Shown here in pieces: positions 1-9,426 of a stretch of 39,712 nucleotides of DNA. The stretch lies in NCBI GenBank assembly GCA_019418025.1, contig DYCR01000017.1, positions 1 to 39,712 of the forward strand, in the 5' to 3' direction. The notes beneath the pieces were generated by a model, which did no database searches, was not told where the DNA came from, and worked only from the letters and a program-made list of their open reading frames with translations. This DNA comes from Clostridiales bacterium (GTDB taxonomy: Bacteria; Bacillota; Clostridia; Oscillospirales; Oscillospiraceae). Position numbers and translations under genes: made by a program. Each line of letters opens with the position of its first letter. Positions within the stretch are counted from its first letter, which is position 1.

Positions 1-15
1 CTATGGTGGTTGTTT

Positions 16-51
16 TTGTATCTACAAATCCAAAAAGCTCTTTGATATAAT
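16..51 (+). promoter_or_regulatory. Possible promoter of the GH16 gene
   Basis: A perfect TATAAT lies at 46-51, about 119 bases before the GH16 start. No good -35 box is at the right distance (TTGTAT at 16-21 is too far). A TGGTGGT at 4-10 and its complement ACCACCA at 52-58 flank the box and could be an operator or part of an upstream terminator. Confidence 0.3.
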
Positions 52-169
52 ACCACCAAAAAGGCAGCATTTTGAACAGGTGTTTTTGTGCATCTTTCAG
101 AACCTGCCGTAAACCACTCTCACATGCCGCATATATTCATATGCACCACACCCAGAAAGGAAGATTCTT

Positions 170-3100
170 ATGAAAAAAAGCTTCGCATGCAAATGCCTGT
201 CAACGGCACTGGCTTCTGCCCTGCTGTTGTCTACGGCTCTTCCAAGCATGGTACGGGCCCACTCTGATCAGCCCGCCGCAGACGACTCAGCCTATACCGC
301 CCCATCGGAGGCAGACAGCGCCCTCCCTGCGGCAGAAGAAGAGATCGTCGATGCCAACATCCTGTTGGGCAAAACTCCCACCACCAACAGCGATACTCCC
401 GTCACCGGCGGCGGTGATTCCACCCAGTCCGGTGTCATGATCCAAAACCCGTCCTATGCCACCGACGATGATATCGGCAACACCGATGCCGACGGCAGCG
501 AGCATAGCAACACCAAGATCGTTGCCGGAACGGAGGACCCCAATCAGACCGATAACGGCTGGGCAGGCTGGAAGGACGTATATCTGGAATATGACTTCGG
601 AAAAACTCAGGAGGTCAAGGAGGTCAAGCTTTATCGCAACACCTATTCCAATGCCATCTCCACCTTTAAAAACGTAAAGGTCGAGCTGTCCGAAAACCCC
701 GAGTTCTCCAATCCCACCGTCATCTTTGGCGGTACTTCCGGGCAGGATGTGGCAGAAACCGAACAAACAAAGGGGAAGCCTCAGGAGATCAAGCTGCAAA
801 CCCCTGTAAAAGCCCGATACATCCGCATTTGGCAGCGTGGACACTATATCCAGAATCTGCCTCTCGGCGGTTGGAAGGGCATGAGCAACGGCGTGCTGTT
901 CAACGAGATTCAGGTCATTGCCCCCGTCCCCAAGTCCGAGGTCCCCACTCAGCCACAGGGTCAGGTGCAAAATATCGCTCTGGGCAAGCTGCCCTACGTC
1001 CGCGGCCTGACCCCCACCAATATCGAGGCCATCACCGACGGCAAGGCCGATAACAACTATGCCGTCCACAACAGTCTGGGTAACCGCTGGCTCCAGTTTG
1101 AATACAAAAACAAATACAACATCAAGCAGATTAAATTCAAACTGGAAGAGGGCGCCTATCAATCCGTGGAGATCTCCATCTCCAACAGTCCCAAAAATCA
1201 AGGCACCGTGGTCTGGAGTCAGAAAAACTGGACACAGGATGCCGACATGGTGACCGTTGACCTGAACAAGGGGACCAGCGGCAGATATGTCCGCTTCACC
1301 GTAAATCGGGCCGACGATCAGCCCACTAAGTATTCAGAAATCGAGATCTGGGCAACCGGAACCAGCTTTGACGAATCCAAGCCCGAGTACACCGCCCCCG
1401 ACTCCAAATACGATACCCTTGTCTGGAGCGATGAATTTGACGGCAGCACTCTGGACACCGACAAGTGGCAGATCATCGACGGTATGGCCAACCACGGCGC
1501 CATCTACAACAAGCAGGCCGTCTCGGTCCGGGATGGATATCTGGTGCTGAACAGCAAAAACTACGGCACCACAGAAAAGCTCATCGAGGCAGTAGGCTGG
1601 GATCAGTACCACGATCAGAAGCTGAAAAACCACGTTACATGGTCCTCCGGCCGCGTGGAGTCCAAAAATAAGTTCTCCTTCCAGTTCGGGCGTGTTGCCG
1701 TCCGCGCAAAGCCCAATGATTCCAAGGGCATCTGGCCCGCCATCTGGATGCTCTGTCAGGATGAGACCGGTCACGACGAGATCGATATTCTGGAATATCT
1801 GGGTCAGGATTCCTGGGATGCATGGACCACCAACCACTACGGTATCCTGAATAAGAACAAAAAATCCGACGGCATCGCCACCCAAAACTACGAGGCATGG
1901 TCTCAGGACTTCCACGTATTCGAGGCCGAGTGGGACCCGGAGCAGATCACCTTCTACATTGACGGAAAGCGTGTCCACAGCACCACTGCCGGCAGGGAGG
2001 ATCTGGATGCCATGCACACCCGCCCCATGTTCCTGATTCTGGAAACTCAGGTCGGTGACGGCTGGGTAGGCCCTGTGGACTACGACAGACAGGACACCAA
2101 GCAGGACAGCGACTACCTCATCGACTGGGTGCGTGTCTATCAAAAGAGCGATCAGCCCACCGCCCGCTTTGACGACCTGACCGATATCCGCGGCGGATAT
2201 GTGGACGATCCTTATATGATCGGCGCCGTCTACGCAAGTGACGGCCTTCAGCAGATCCACCACGTGGATGGGGCCGAGAACCCCAGCTGGCAGGACAAGG
2301 ACAATTTCTTCTACGGCGGACAGCCCCGCGTGGAAACCGACCGTGTTGCCGTCAGTGAAAATGCCGCCTCCGGACAATCCCTGATCTACCGCATCGCCCA
2401 AGCAAAGGACGTTCACCTGACCGCCTATTATCAGAGCCTGTCCGACGGGACCACAAGCAACAACGGCGGTTGGTTCGACGGAACCAGTATCCGCACCACA
2501 CTGCAAAATCATGCAAATATCGACTTCAAGGTCTACACCTCCCCCGATGCCTCCAGCTGGACCCTGTTTGAACAGCTGAAGGCCGTGGAAAACCACGTTG
2601 ATGAGTACCCCGGCTATGCCCGGGTCACCTTCGATGCCTACGGGCTCCCCGCCGGCACCAACTACGTCAAGGTGGAGTTCCCCCAGTACAAGGGTGTGCA
2701 GTATCAGCTGAAGGACGGCACGGTAAAGGACCTGCTCAACACCGACATCCAGTTGGCAAAGGTCACCTTCCTTCAGGAAAAGGGCGCATCCGACGAGCAG
2801 GTCCCCACCATTGCTGTCTCCATTGACGGAGCTGCCGAGGGCGCAGGTCAGTACCACCCTTGGGACACCGTCACCCTGAAAGCCGGCGAGCGGGCAGGCT
2901 ACCGCTTCGGCGGATGGCGTGTTCTGAAGGGCAGTGTCCGTCTGGATCACCCCGATCAGCCCACCGCCCAATTCACCATGCCCAACGAAAGCGTCTCCAT
3001 CGAGGCCGTCTGGACTCCCATCCCCTACACCCTTACGGTGGTGGACAGCTATGCCCAGAATTCCGGCGCAGGTGAATACACCGTCGAAGATCAGGTAACG

Positions 3101-3436
3101 GTCCGTGCAGGCACCCGGGACGGGTATGACTTTGCCGGGTGGAAGGTCGTTTCCGGCAGCCCGACTCTGGAGCAGGCAGCCTCCCCCGAGATCACCTTCC
3201 AGATGCCTGATGAGGCCGTCACCCTTCAGGCCATGTGGAGCCAGAAGCAGACCACTCCAACCCAGCCCTCTACTGCTCCTGCAAATCCCACGACTGCTCC
3301 GACAAAGCCCGCCAAGCCCAACGGCACACCCAATACCGGTGATGGCAGTTCTCCGGCGCTCTGGGCTGCCATGGCTGCGCTGTCCGGCCTTGCGGTGGTG
3401 GCAATCTCCGTGAAAAAGCAGCGTGACCCCGACTGA
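170..3436 (+). CDS. Secreted cell-wall-anchored GH16 beta-glucanase with discoidin and InlB-like repeats
   Basis: This is a surface endo-glycosidase, probably acting on beta-1,3-glucan or a similar polysaccharide. The order is: signal peptide (1 to about 30, ending near VRA), a discoidin-like region (60-255), a second F5/8C-like domain (265-400), the GH16 domain (413-657), an unassigned beta-rich region (660-885), and two divergent InlB-type repeats (about 890-950 and 965-1023), each with a GYxFxGW core. A Thr/Pro linker follows, then a TPNTG sorting motif (1053-1057), a hydrophobic helix and a KKQR tail. The GH16 catalytic motif EIDILE is at 537-542, with E537 as nucleophile, D539, and E542 as acid/base. 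Its ExDxxE spacing is the laminarinase type, not the lichenase type. The start follows an AGAAAGGAAG site. The gene stands alone. No sortase is in the window. Substrate is not determined by sequence alone. Confidence 0.9.
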   Translation: MKKSFACKCLSTALASALLLSTALPSMVRAHSDQPAADDSAYTAPSEADSALPAAEEEIVDANILLGKTPTTNSDTPVTGGGDSTQSGVMIQNPSYATDDDIGNTDADGSEHSNTKIVAGTEDPNQTDNGWAGWKDVYLEYDFGKTQEVKEVKLYRNTYSNAISTFKNVKVELSENPEFSNPTVIFGGTSGQDVAETEQTKGKPQEIKLQTPVKARYIRIWQRGHYIQNLPLGGWKGMSNGVLFNEIQVIAPVPKSEVPTQPQGQVQNIALGKLPYVRGLTPTNIEAITDGKADNNYAVHNSLGNRWLQFEYKNKYNIKQIKFKLEEGAYQSVEISISNSPKNQGTVVWSQKNWTQDADMVTVDLNKGTSGRYVRFTVNRADDQPTKYSEIEIWATGTSFDESKPEYTAPDSKYDTLVWSDEFDGSTLDTDKWQIIDGMANHGAIYNKQAVSVRDGYLVLNSKNYGTTEKLIEAVGWDQYHDQKLKNHVTWSSGRVESKNKFSFQFGRVAVRAKPNDSKGIWPAIWMLCQDETGHDEIDILEYLGQDSWDAWTTNHYGILNKNKKSDGIATQNYEAWSQDFHVFEAEWDPEQITFYIDGKRVHSTTAGREDLDAMHTRPMFLILETQVGDGWVGPVDYDRQDTKQDSDYLIDWVRVYQKSDQPTARFDDLTDIRGGYVDDPYMIGAVYASDGLQQIHHVDGAENPSWQDKDNFFYGGQPRVETDRVAVSENAASGQSLIYRIAQAKDVHLTAYYQSLSDGTTSNNGGWFDGTSIRTTLQNHANIDFKVYTSPDASSWTLFEQLKAVENHVDEYPGYARVTFDAYGLPAGTNYVKVEFPQYKGVQYQLKDGTVKDLLNTDIQLAKVTFLQEKGASDEQVPTIAVSIDGAAEGAGQYHPWDTVTLKAGERAGYRFGGWRVLKGSVRLDHPDQPTAQFTMPNESVSIEAVWTPIPYTLTVVDSYAQNSGAGEYTVEDQVTVRAGTRDGYDFAGWKVVSGSPTLEQAASPEITFQMPDEAVTLQAMWSQKQTTPTQPSTAPANPTTAPTKPAKPNGTPNTGDGSSPALWAAMAALSGLAVVAISVKKQRDPD

Positions 3437-3488
3437 TCTGTGATCGGGATCGTCAGACAATTTCGAAAGCAAAAAACCTACAAGCTGC

Positions 3489-3536
3489 CAAAAGGGCTTG
3501 CGGTCTGCCATGCAGATCGCAAGCCCTTTCTTTTTC
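3489..3536 (+). terminator. Rho-independent terminator after the GH16 gene
   Basis: An 18-bp stem, AAAGGGCTTGCGGTCTGC pairing with its near-complement (one G-T wobble), has a 3-base loop and is followed by CTTTTTC. It lies between two convergent genes and the reverse strand also has a short T run, so it may serve both. Confidence 0.85.
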
Positions 3537-3582
3537 ATTCAGCTGCCGTCCTTTCGGCAGACTGCACACCTATGGCCGTTCC

Positions 3583-4422
3583 TCAGAAACGGACCACCAT
3601 TCCGTCGTAGGACGGCTCCATGCACGCAGGAGCGGCCCGCTGCACCAGTTCCTCGTGCAGCAGCATGCCGTTGTGGGAAAAGTGGTTCAGAATGAACCGG
3701 CTGTGCTCCCCCGCAGCACCGATTTCCAACAGTCGGTTTTTCACCACCACGGTATCCGGCAGACCCATATGCCCGTTGTTTTCCCCGTTTTCCCGATATC
3801 CTCCGGTGCAATCCAAGCTGATCACATCGATGGACTTCCCACGCTGCCGCAAAAAGTCATAAACCTCCGGCAAAAGCCGTCCGGTGTCGTGGGCATACAG
3901 CAGACTGCGTCCGTCCCTCTCGATCAGATAGATGAACGCATGCTCGGTGGGCAGGTGTCTTGCAGGCAGGGGCGTCACCGTATAAGGCCCCACCTTCTCC
4001 GGCACAAAGGCCTTTAGGATATGGAACCGAAGACCCGAGGCAATCTCCGGCTCCAGCTCCTGACTGACCGCCTTGTAAAAATACGCCTCCACTGCCTCGT
4101 TGCAGTAGATATCCAGAACCTCACTGGTCATATCGTGGGCATATCCACCCCCGCGGTTGATCAGCTCCAAGGGCGCAAAGTGATCAGAATGGGAGTGGGT
4201 CACAAGCAGCCACCGAACTGCCGACAGATCGATCCCCTCACGCAGCCCGTGCATGTAGGTGTCGCAGGGCAGATCGATCAGCAGCTCATCGTCCACGATC
4301 GCCTGCGATCGGGTTCGGATATTCCGACCCCCCAGTTTTCGTGCCTCCTTGCAGGCCCGGCAGTTGCAGAAAACAGCCGGCCACCCCTCAGCCGCCGCTG
4401 TGCCAAGATATTGCAGCTTCAT
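3583..4422 (-). CDS. PhnP-like metallo-beta-lactamase-fold hydrolase
   Basis: A 279-aa cytoplasmic metallo-hydrolase. The metal motif HSHSDH is at 76-81 (H76, H78, D80, H81). Upstream, C19-x-C21-x2-C24 followed by a basic stretch resembles the Cys cluster of PhnP-type phosphodiesterases. A later His (LPARHLP) and a SLDCTGG segment fit the fold. PhnP acts on cyclic ribose phosphates in phosphonate breakdown, but no phn genes are here, so the substrate is unknown. ATG at 4422 is preferred: it has AAAGGATG about 7 bases upstream, whereas the TTG at 4440 and the ATG at 4431 have no usable site. It lies 28 bases after the radical SAM gene on the same strand and is probably co-transcribed with it. 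Confidence 0.75.
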   Translation of the reverse strand: MKLQYLGTAAAEGWPAVFCNCRACKEARKLGGRNIRTRSQAIVDDELLIDLPCDTYMHGLREGIDLSAVRWLLVTHSHSDHFAPLELINRGGGYAHDMTSEVLDIYCNEAVEAYFYKAVSQELEPEIASGLRFHILKAFVPEKVGPYTVTPLPARHLPTEHAFIYLIERDGRSLLYAHDTGRLLPEVYDFLRQRGKSIDVISLDCTGGYRENGENNGHMGLPDTVVVKNRLLEIGAAGEHSRFILNHFSHNGMLLHEELVQRAAPACMEPSYDGMVVRF

Positions 4423-4450
4423 AAGCCTCATCCTTTCCAAGCCTTTTTTG

Positions 4451-5569
4451 TCACATCCTGCGCATCATTCTCTGCTGTCTTGCGATCTGCTGCAGCGCAG
4501 GCATGGCATAATCCAAAAACGAACGATATCCGCAGCGCTTGTCCTCGCTGCCGCAGTAAACCTCCCGCTGCATCCGGCGGCAGCCTCGCCCGCAGAAGTT
4601 CCGATAGGGACATTCCTCACACAGCGCAGATGCCTCCCGCTCCCGGCTGACAAAGGCTCGTGCCCTTTCACTCTGCACCATCTGCACAAGGGAATCCTTC
4701 CGCAGATCCCCCAGACGGTACTCGTCCAGACAGTAAAAATCGCAGGGATATGCACTGCCGTCTGCCTCCACCACCATCTGGCATTGGCACGCTCCGTGGA
4801 TGCCGCAGGCCGTGGGCATCCCAAACGCCAGCAGATTCACCACATCGTCAAAAAACTTGATGCTGCGGTATCTGCCCTCCTGAAAATCCCGAAACCACAG
4901 CGGAAACAGCCGGATGTAAAAGTCGGCAAACCGATCCGGACGGAGGGCATAGTCGCTCTGCCCAGGCGCGTCCAGTTCATCCAGACACGGCGTGAACTGC
5001 ACGTATCTGAAATCATGCTTGCAGATCCATTTCCACACCTGAAGCGGGTGTCTTGCGATCTCACGGGTCAGGGTGCAGAGGATGTTGAACTCCACACGGT
5101 GCTTGCGCAGCAGCGCCGCCGCAGCCATCACCTGAGGGTAGGTCCCCTGCCCATGGGTGTCCACCCGGCAGCTGTTGTGCATGGGTGCATCGGCATCCAC
5201 CGAAAGCCCCACCAACACCTGATGCTTCCCCAGAAACTCCCCCCACTGATCGTCCAGCAGGGTGCCGTTGGTCTGCAAGGCATAGGTAACGGTCTGCTCC
5301 TTCAGAAGCTCGCCGCACATGGAAAAGAAATCCCGAAACCAGTCAAGCCCCACCAAGGTAGGCTCTCCCCCCTGAAAGGCAAATTCCACCATATCCCCCC
5401 GCTGCAGCTGTCGGCTGAGATTGGTCAGGATCTCACGGGCCGTCTGGCGGGACATGGAGCCGAAGCAAAAGGTGTCTCTTTTCCCTGCCAGATCCGCATA
5501 AAAGCAGTATTTGCACCTGAGATTGCAGGCCGAGGACGCAGGCTTCAGCATCACCGAATAGCGTGCCAT
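4451..5569 (-). CDS. Radical SAM/SPASM protein, anaerobic sulfatase-maturase-like
   Basis: A 372-aa radical SAM enzyme. The SAM-cluster motif is C15-x3-C19-x2-C22 (CNLRCKYC). The C-terminal SPASM region has many Cys, including CxxCPYRNFCGRGC, for two auxiliary 4Fe-4S clusters. Length and the FAFQGGEPTL and LQTNGTLL segments fit the anaerobic sulfatase-maturating enzymes, which oxidise a Ser or Cys of a sulfatase to formylglycine. No sulfatase is in the window, so either the target is elsewhere or the enzyme modifies something else. ATG at 5569 is chosen because AGGGGGAGA lies 6 bases upstream; the ATG at 5590 has none. It has its own promoter and is followed by the metallo-hydrolase gene. Confidence 0.8.
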   Translation of the reverse strand: MARYSVMLKPASSACNLRCKYCFYADLAGKRDTFCFGSMSRQTAREILTNLSRQLQRGDMVEFAFQGGEPTLVGLDWFRDFFSMCGELLKEQTVTYALQTNGTLLDDQWGEFLGKHQVLVGLSVDADAPMHNSCRVDTHGQGTYPQVMAAAALLRKHRVEFNILCTLTREIARHPLQVWKWICKHDFRYVQFTPCLDELDAPGQSDYALRPDRFADFYIRLFPLWFRDFQEGRYRSIKFFDDVVNLLAFGMPTACGIHGACQCQMVVEADGSAYPCDFYCLDEYRLGDLRKDSLVQMVQSERARAFVSREREASALCEECPYRNFCGRGCRRMQREVYCGSEDKRCGYRSFLDYAMPALQQIARQQRMMRRM

Positions 5570-5602
5570 CGTATCTCCCCCTAAATACATGATTTTGTGG
5601 GT

Positions 5603-5631
5603 ATTATAGCACAGTCCCCATGCTCTTGCAA
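5603..5631 (-). promoter_or_regulatory. Promoter of the radical SAM/hydrolase operon
   Basis: On the minus strand TTGCAA (5631-5626), a 17-base spacer and TATAAT (5608-5603), preceded by TGC, an extended -10. It lies between the ABC-exporter terminator and the radical SAM start. Confidence 0.75.
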
Positions 5632-5651
5632 TCGACCGCTCCGCCCTTTTT

Positions 5652-5694
5652 TCCGCAAAAAGGGCCTCCGTCTATCCCGTGATAAACGGAGGCC
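5652..5694 (-). terminator. Rho-independent terminator of the ABC exporter operon
   Basis: On the minus strand GGCCTCCGT pairs with ACGGAGGCC, with further TATC/GATA pairing inside, followed directly by CTTTTTG. It begins 17 bases after the stop of the second ABC gene. Confidence 0.8.
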
Positions 5695-5710
5695 GAGGGC
5701 CGCATCTTCC

Positions 5711-7588
5711 TCAGACCGGTTCTTTTCCGGTCTGGACGTAGTACTGCGCCTGAGCGTTCCAGAGCGCATAGTATTTTCCGTCCGTGTCCGCCAGCAGCTG
5801 GTGGTGGCTGCCCTGCTGGATCACGGCCCCATCGTGAAATACCACGATCTCGTCGCAGAATTTGCAGGAGCTGAGCCGATGGCTGATGTAAATGGCTGTC
5901 CTGTCATCGGCGATGTCGTTGAACCTGCTGTAAATCTCCGCCTCGGCAATGGGGTCCAGTGCGGCGGTGGGCTCATCCAGAATGATGAAGGGCGCATCCT
6001 TGTAAAGGGCCCGGGCAATGGCGATCTTCTGCGCCTCACCGCCGGATATCTCAACGCCGTCCTTTTTCAACTCTCTGTAAAGATAGGTGTCAAGCCCCTC
6101 TGCCAGTGCTGCAAGCCGCTGACCGAAGCCTGCGTCCTCCAGTGCCTTCACCGCCCGTTCCCTGTCATATTCGCTGCTGCCTGCCACATTGGCCCCAAGG
6201 GGCTGAGAGAGCAGCTGAAAATCCTGAAACACCACGGAGAAGATCTCCATGTAATCGTCATAGCGGTATTTGCGAATATCGATGCCGTTGAGCAGGATCT
6301 GCCCCTCCTGCGGATCGTAAAGCCTGCACAGCAGCTTGATGAAGGTGGTTTTTCCGCTGCCGTTTTCCCCCACCACAGCCAGACGGCTGCCCACCTTGAA
6401 TTTGATGTTCACATGCCGCAGCGCCCAGTCAGAGGCACCGGGATAGCGGAAGGAAACATCCCTGAATTCCACCTCATACTGCCGATCGGACCGTTTTTCG
6501 GTGGTCAGGCTGCCCTGATACATCTTGTTGGGGATATCCAAAAAACGGTAAATATCCCGCATAAAGGGCACATTGCTCCGCAGCAGCCCCAGTCCCTTCA
6601 TCAGCTCTGAAATATTGCGGGAAAGGGCCGTGACCGCCCCCACATACTGGGTGATGGAACCGGCACCGAAGGCACCTGCCCAAGCCTTCAGGCAGACGAA
6701 TACATACACAAGCCCCATGAGGACGGCCTCCACCGCCGCCCCCGCCGCAGACCACAGCCCCATGGGGCCGGCTGCGCATTTTGCCAGAGGTCCCCCAGGC
6801 AGAAAGGTCTTGTCCTGATCCAGATACCACTGGCTGATTTTCTGCTGATTGTACATCCGTACATCTGCCCCCGCCTTGGGCCGCTCCGACAGCAGCATGT
6901 AGTTGCACAGGCGGTTGCCTAGGGTCGCCGTCTCGGACAGGGCCGCTTTACTTGCGCTGCCTTTGGAATAGCAGAAGGAGCTGAGCATGGTCGTCAGCAC
7001 CAAGGCCGCCGCAAACAGCAGCACAAAAACAGGTGCATTCAGAAAGGTCATCTCCCCCTCCGGCACATCGCTTACAAACAAGCTCACCGTCAGGGCCACC
7101 GCACCGAGGATTCCCGCCACACCTGTGACGGATCTCTCCAACACGTCCATCAGCGTGAACAGCCCCCAGCTGGACCAGTTTTCGTTCCCTCGGATCTGAT
7201 CCAGCAGACTGCGCACCTCTGCCTTGTCCACATCCTCATAGTCCATGGACAGCAGCTTATCCGTATAGACCTTCTGACGGCTGAAAATAAAGCGGTTCTG
7301 CATCCGAACGGACCACGCCCGCAGGGCTTTGGACAGGGTCCCCAGAACCAGTGCGCTGCACAGCGATGCAAGCACCAGACGCCAGAGCATCTCCGGACGG
7401 CGCGGCCCTGCCAGTTCATTGATGATCTGCGCCGAGAACCAGATGGCCACATAGGGACACACCGCTGCGGCGATCTTCGCAGAGGTCACGGCGGCGATCA
7501 GCCCGGGGAACTCCCGATGCAGCAGACCATAGGCCCTTCGGGAGCAGCTGGCCGTTTCCCGCCAGGTTATCTTTTTCTCCGAACTCAT
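5711..7588 (-). CDS. ABC exporter half-transporter (membrane plus ATPase), second subunit
   Basis: A 625-aa fused membrane/ATPase protein of the exporter class. The N-terminal half carries about six membrane segments; the C-terminal half is an ATPase with Walker A GENGSGKTT (near residue 405), signature ISGGEAQ, Walker B FIILDEPTAALD and an ISHR H-loop. The catalytic Glu after Walker B is present. There is no N-terminal C39 peptidase. Its ATG overlaps the stop of the preceding ABC gene by 4 bases (ATGA), so the two are translationally coupled and probably form a heterodimer. The substrate is unknown. Position behind an AgrA-type two-component system suggests peptide or antimicrobial export, which is an inference. 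Confidence 0.85.
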   Translation of the reverse strand: MSSEKKITWRETASCSRRAYGLLHREFPGLIAAVTSAKIAAAVCPYVAIWFSAQIINELAGPRRPEMLWRLVLASLCSALVLGTLSKALRAWSVRMQNRFIFSRQKVYTDKLLSMDYEDVDKAEVRSLLDQIRGNENWSSWGLFTLMDVLERSVTGVAGILGAVALTVSLFVSDVPEGEMTFLNAPVFVLLFAAALVLTTMLSSFCYSKGSASKAALSETATLGNRLCNYMLLSERPKAGADVRMYNQQKISQWYLDQDKTFLPGGPLAKCAAGPMGLWSAAGAAVEAVLMGLVYVFVCLKAWAGAFGAGSITQYVGAVTALSRNISELMKGLGLLRSNVPFMRDIYRFLDIPNKMYQGSLTTEKRSDRQYEVEFRDVSFRYPGASDWALRHVNIKFKVGSRLAVVGENGSGKTTFIKLLCRLYDPQEGQILLNGIDIRKYRYDDYMEIFSVVFQDFQLLSQPLGANVAGSSEYDRERAVKALEDAGFGQRLAALAEGLDTYLYRELKKDGVEISGGEAQKIAIARALYKDAPFIILDEPTAALDPIAEAEIYSRFNDIADDRTAIYISHRLSSCKFCDEIVVFHDGAVIQQGSHHQLLADTDGKYYALWNAQAQYYVQTGKEPV

Positions 7589-9396
7589 GCAAACTCCCTC
7601 CCCTCTTGGTAATATCTGGCCTGAACCTCAAACAGCCTTGCATAGCCTCCGTTTTGCGCCAGAAGCTGCTCGTGGGTCCCCTCCTCGCTGATCCTGCCAT
7701 CCTCTATAAATAAGATCCGGTCGCAGAATCTGGTGGAGGCCAGACGGTGGGAAATGAAAACGGAGCTTTTCCCCTGAGTCATCCGGCTGTACTTTTGGTA
7801 GATGTCATGCTCTGCCAGAGGGTCCAGTGCGGCGGTGGGTTCGTCCAGAATCAGGATCGGTCCGTTTTTATACAGGGCCCTTGCCAGCATCATGCGCTGG
7901 GTCTGGCCGCCGGAAAGATGCACCCCGTCCAGAAAGATCTCCTTTCCCAGATGGGTGTCCAGACCCTTGGGCAGCTTTTCCACCGTTTTCGTCAGCCCCG
8001 CCTTTTCAATGCAGGCTTCCACCCTTTGCAGATCGATCCCCTCGTAGTCCTGAGCCACCGTCTCGGCAACCGTCAGATCCGGCATGGAAAAATCCTGAAA
8101 TACCGCGGAAAACAGCTTGTAGTATTCCCGCCTGTCAAATTGCCGGATGTCCTGACCGTTCAGGGTCACACGCCCCTCGTCCGGGTCATACAGTCCGCAG
8201 AGCAGCCGCACCAAGGTGGTCTTGCCTGCGCCGTTCAGTCCCACGACAGCCAGCTTTTCCCCGGGACGGATGGTCAGGCTCAGATGTTCAAACAGATTCT
8301 TTTCGCCCCCGGGATACCGGAAGGACACATCCTCCGCCTTTAATTCATAGCTTTCGGCCTCAGGAATCGGTTCGCCTCCCTCAAACCGGAAGGGCTCCGG
8401 CAGATCGAGATATTCCAGTACCGCAGTCAGCTCCAGAGCCTCCCGACGCAGGTCGTTGTAGGTGCGCAGGATTCCCGTGACCCAGTCTGAAAAGCCGCTG
8501 AATGCCGTGAAATACAGCAGAAAATCCGACACGGGCATCCCCGTAGTCAGCAGCAGCCGGATCAGATACAGATACGCCAGTCCGTTTCGCAGGAAGGCAA
8601 GCACAAGATCTGCCACCGCCGTCCAGAACACCATCCGGTCCCGCTTTTCAAACATCAGGTCATAGGCATCGCAGGCCTTCTGCCGCAGCTCCTTCAGCCA
8701 CGGTGTCAGACCAAAGATCCGAATGTCCTTTGCCATGGAGGGTGACTCCATGACCCTGCGGAAATAGCTGATTTTTGAGTTATGCGTGTCAAATTCGTTC
8801 CGATGCAGAAACCGCCAGTTGCTGCACCGCAGATTGATCAGAAAGCTCATCACCGACGTGACCACGATGACCGCAAGCAGCCCCGGGTGCAGCCCTGACA
8901 GCAGACACAGATACACCGCAAATCCGGCCAGATTCTCCACAAGCTCCTGCATCGTGATGAAAATATGCTCCTGAGGCTCGTCATTGTTGAAGCCTGTCTG
9001 ACTGGCCCGGTCAAAAAGCTTCTTGATCTCCGGGTCTTGGGTGTTTGGGTAGGATGTGGTGCAGGCCTTCTGGTTCAAGGCCCTGCCGATGTGAAAACGC
9101 ACCTGTATCCTGCCAAACAGCATGTTATGCTCGGCATACTCCCGCAGTCCGCTGAGAAACAGCAGCACGGCGGTGAATATCCCGATGACCGCAAACAGGC
9201 TCCCCAGGGAGCCATGGGTCTCCACGATCTTCAGCACCGAAGGCGTGACCCACAGCTGCGCCAGATTCTGGATCACCAGTAATCCGGCAAAGCCCAGTCC
9301 AAGAAAAATGACGCTTTTGTGATACCGCCATGCCTGCCCCAGCATATAGCGCAGCACCCTCGCCATGGTGTATTTTGGTTTTTCCCTTTGTTTCAT
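7585..9396 (-). CDS. ABC exporter half-transporter, first subunit
   Basis: A 603-aa exporter-type protein: membrane helices in the first 330 residues, then an ATPase with Walker A GLNGAGKTT (near 385), signature LSGGQ, Walker B ILILDEPTAALD (near 515) and FISHR. Both subunits keep the catalytic Glu, so neither ATP site is obviously dead, unlike many heterodimeric exporters. ATG at 9396 is preferred over the GTG at 9405 because AGAGGTG lies about 7 bases before it. A terminator and paired repeats lie just upstream, so the ABC pair probably has its own regulated promoter. A possible extended -10 (TGG then TAGAGT) is at 9425-9417 on the minus strand. Confidence 0.85.
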   Translation of the reverse strand: MKQREKPKYTMARVLRYMLGQAWRYHKSVIFLGLGFAGLLVIQNLAQLWVTPSVLKIVETHGSLGSLFAVIGIFTAVLLFLSGLREYAEHNMLFGRIQVRFHIGRALNQKACTTSYPNTQDPEIKKLFDRASQTGFNNDEPQEHIFITMQELVENLAGFAVYLCLLSGLHPGLLAVIVVTSVMSFLINLRCSNWRFLHRNEFDTHNSKISYFRRVMESPSMAKDIRIFGLTPWLKELRQKACDAYDLMFEKRDRMVFWTAVADLVLAFLRNGLAYLYLIRLLLTTGMPVSDFLLYFTAFSGFSDWVTGILRTYNDLRREALELTAVLEYLDLPEPFRFEGGEPIPEAESYELKAEDVSFRYPGGEKNLFEHLSLTIRPGEKLAVVGLNGAGKTTLVRLLCGLYDPDEGRVTLNGQDIRQFDRREYYKLFSAVFQDFSMPDLTVAETVAQDYEGIDLQRVEACIEKAGLTKTVEKLPKGLDTHLGKEIFLDGVHLSGGQTQRMMLARALYKNGPILILDEPTAALDPLAEHDIYQKYSRMTQGKSSVFISHRLASTRFCDRILFIEDGRISEEGTHEQLLAQNGGYARLFEVQARYYQEGREFA

Positions 9397-9426
9397 ATGC
9401 CTCACCTCTTGTCACCACTCTACCAC

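Noticed and set aside
1334..3538. A 734-aa minus-strand open frame
   Set aside because: Antisense shadow of the GH16 gene, with no start signal or domain.
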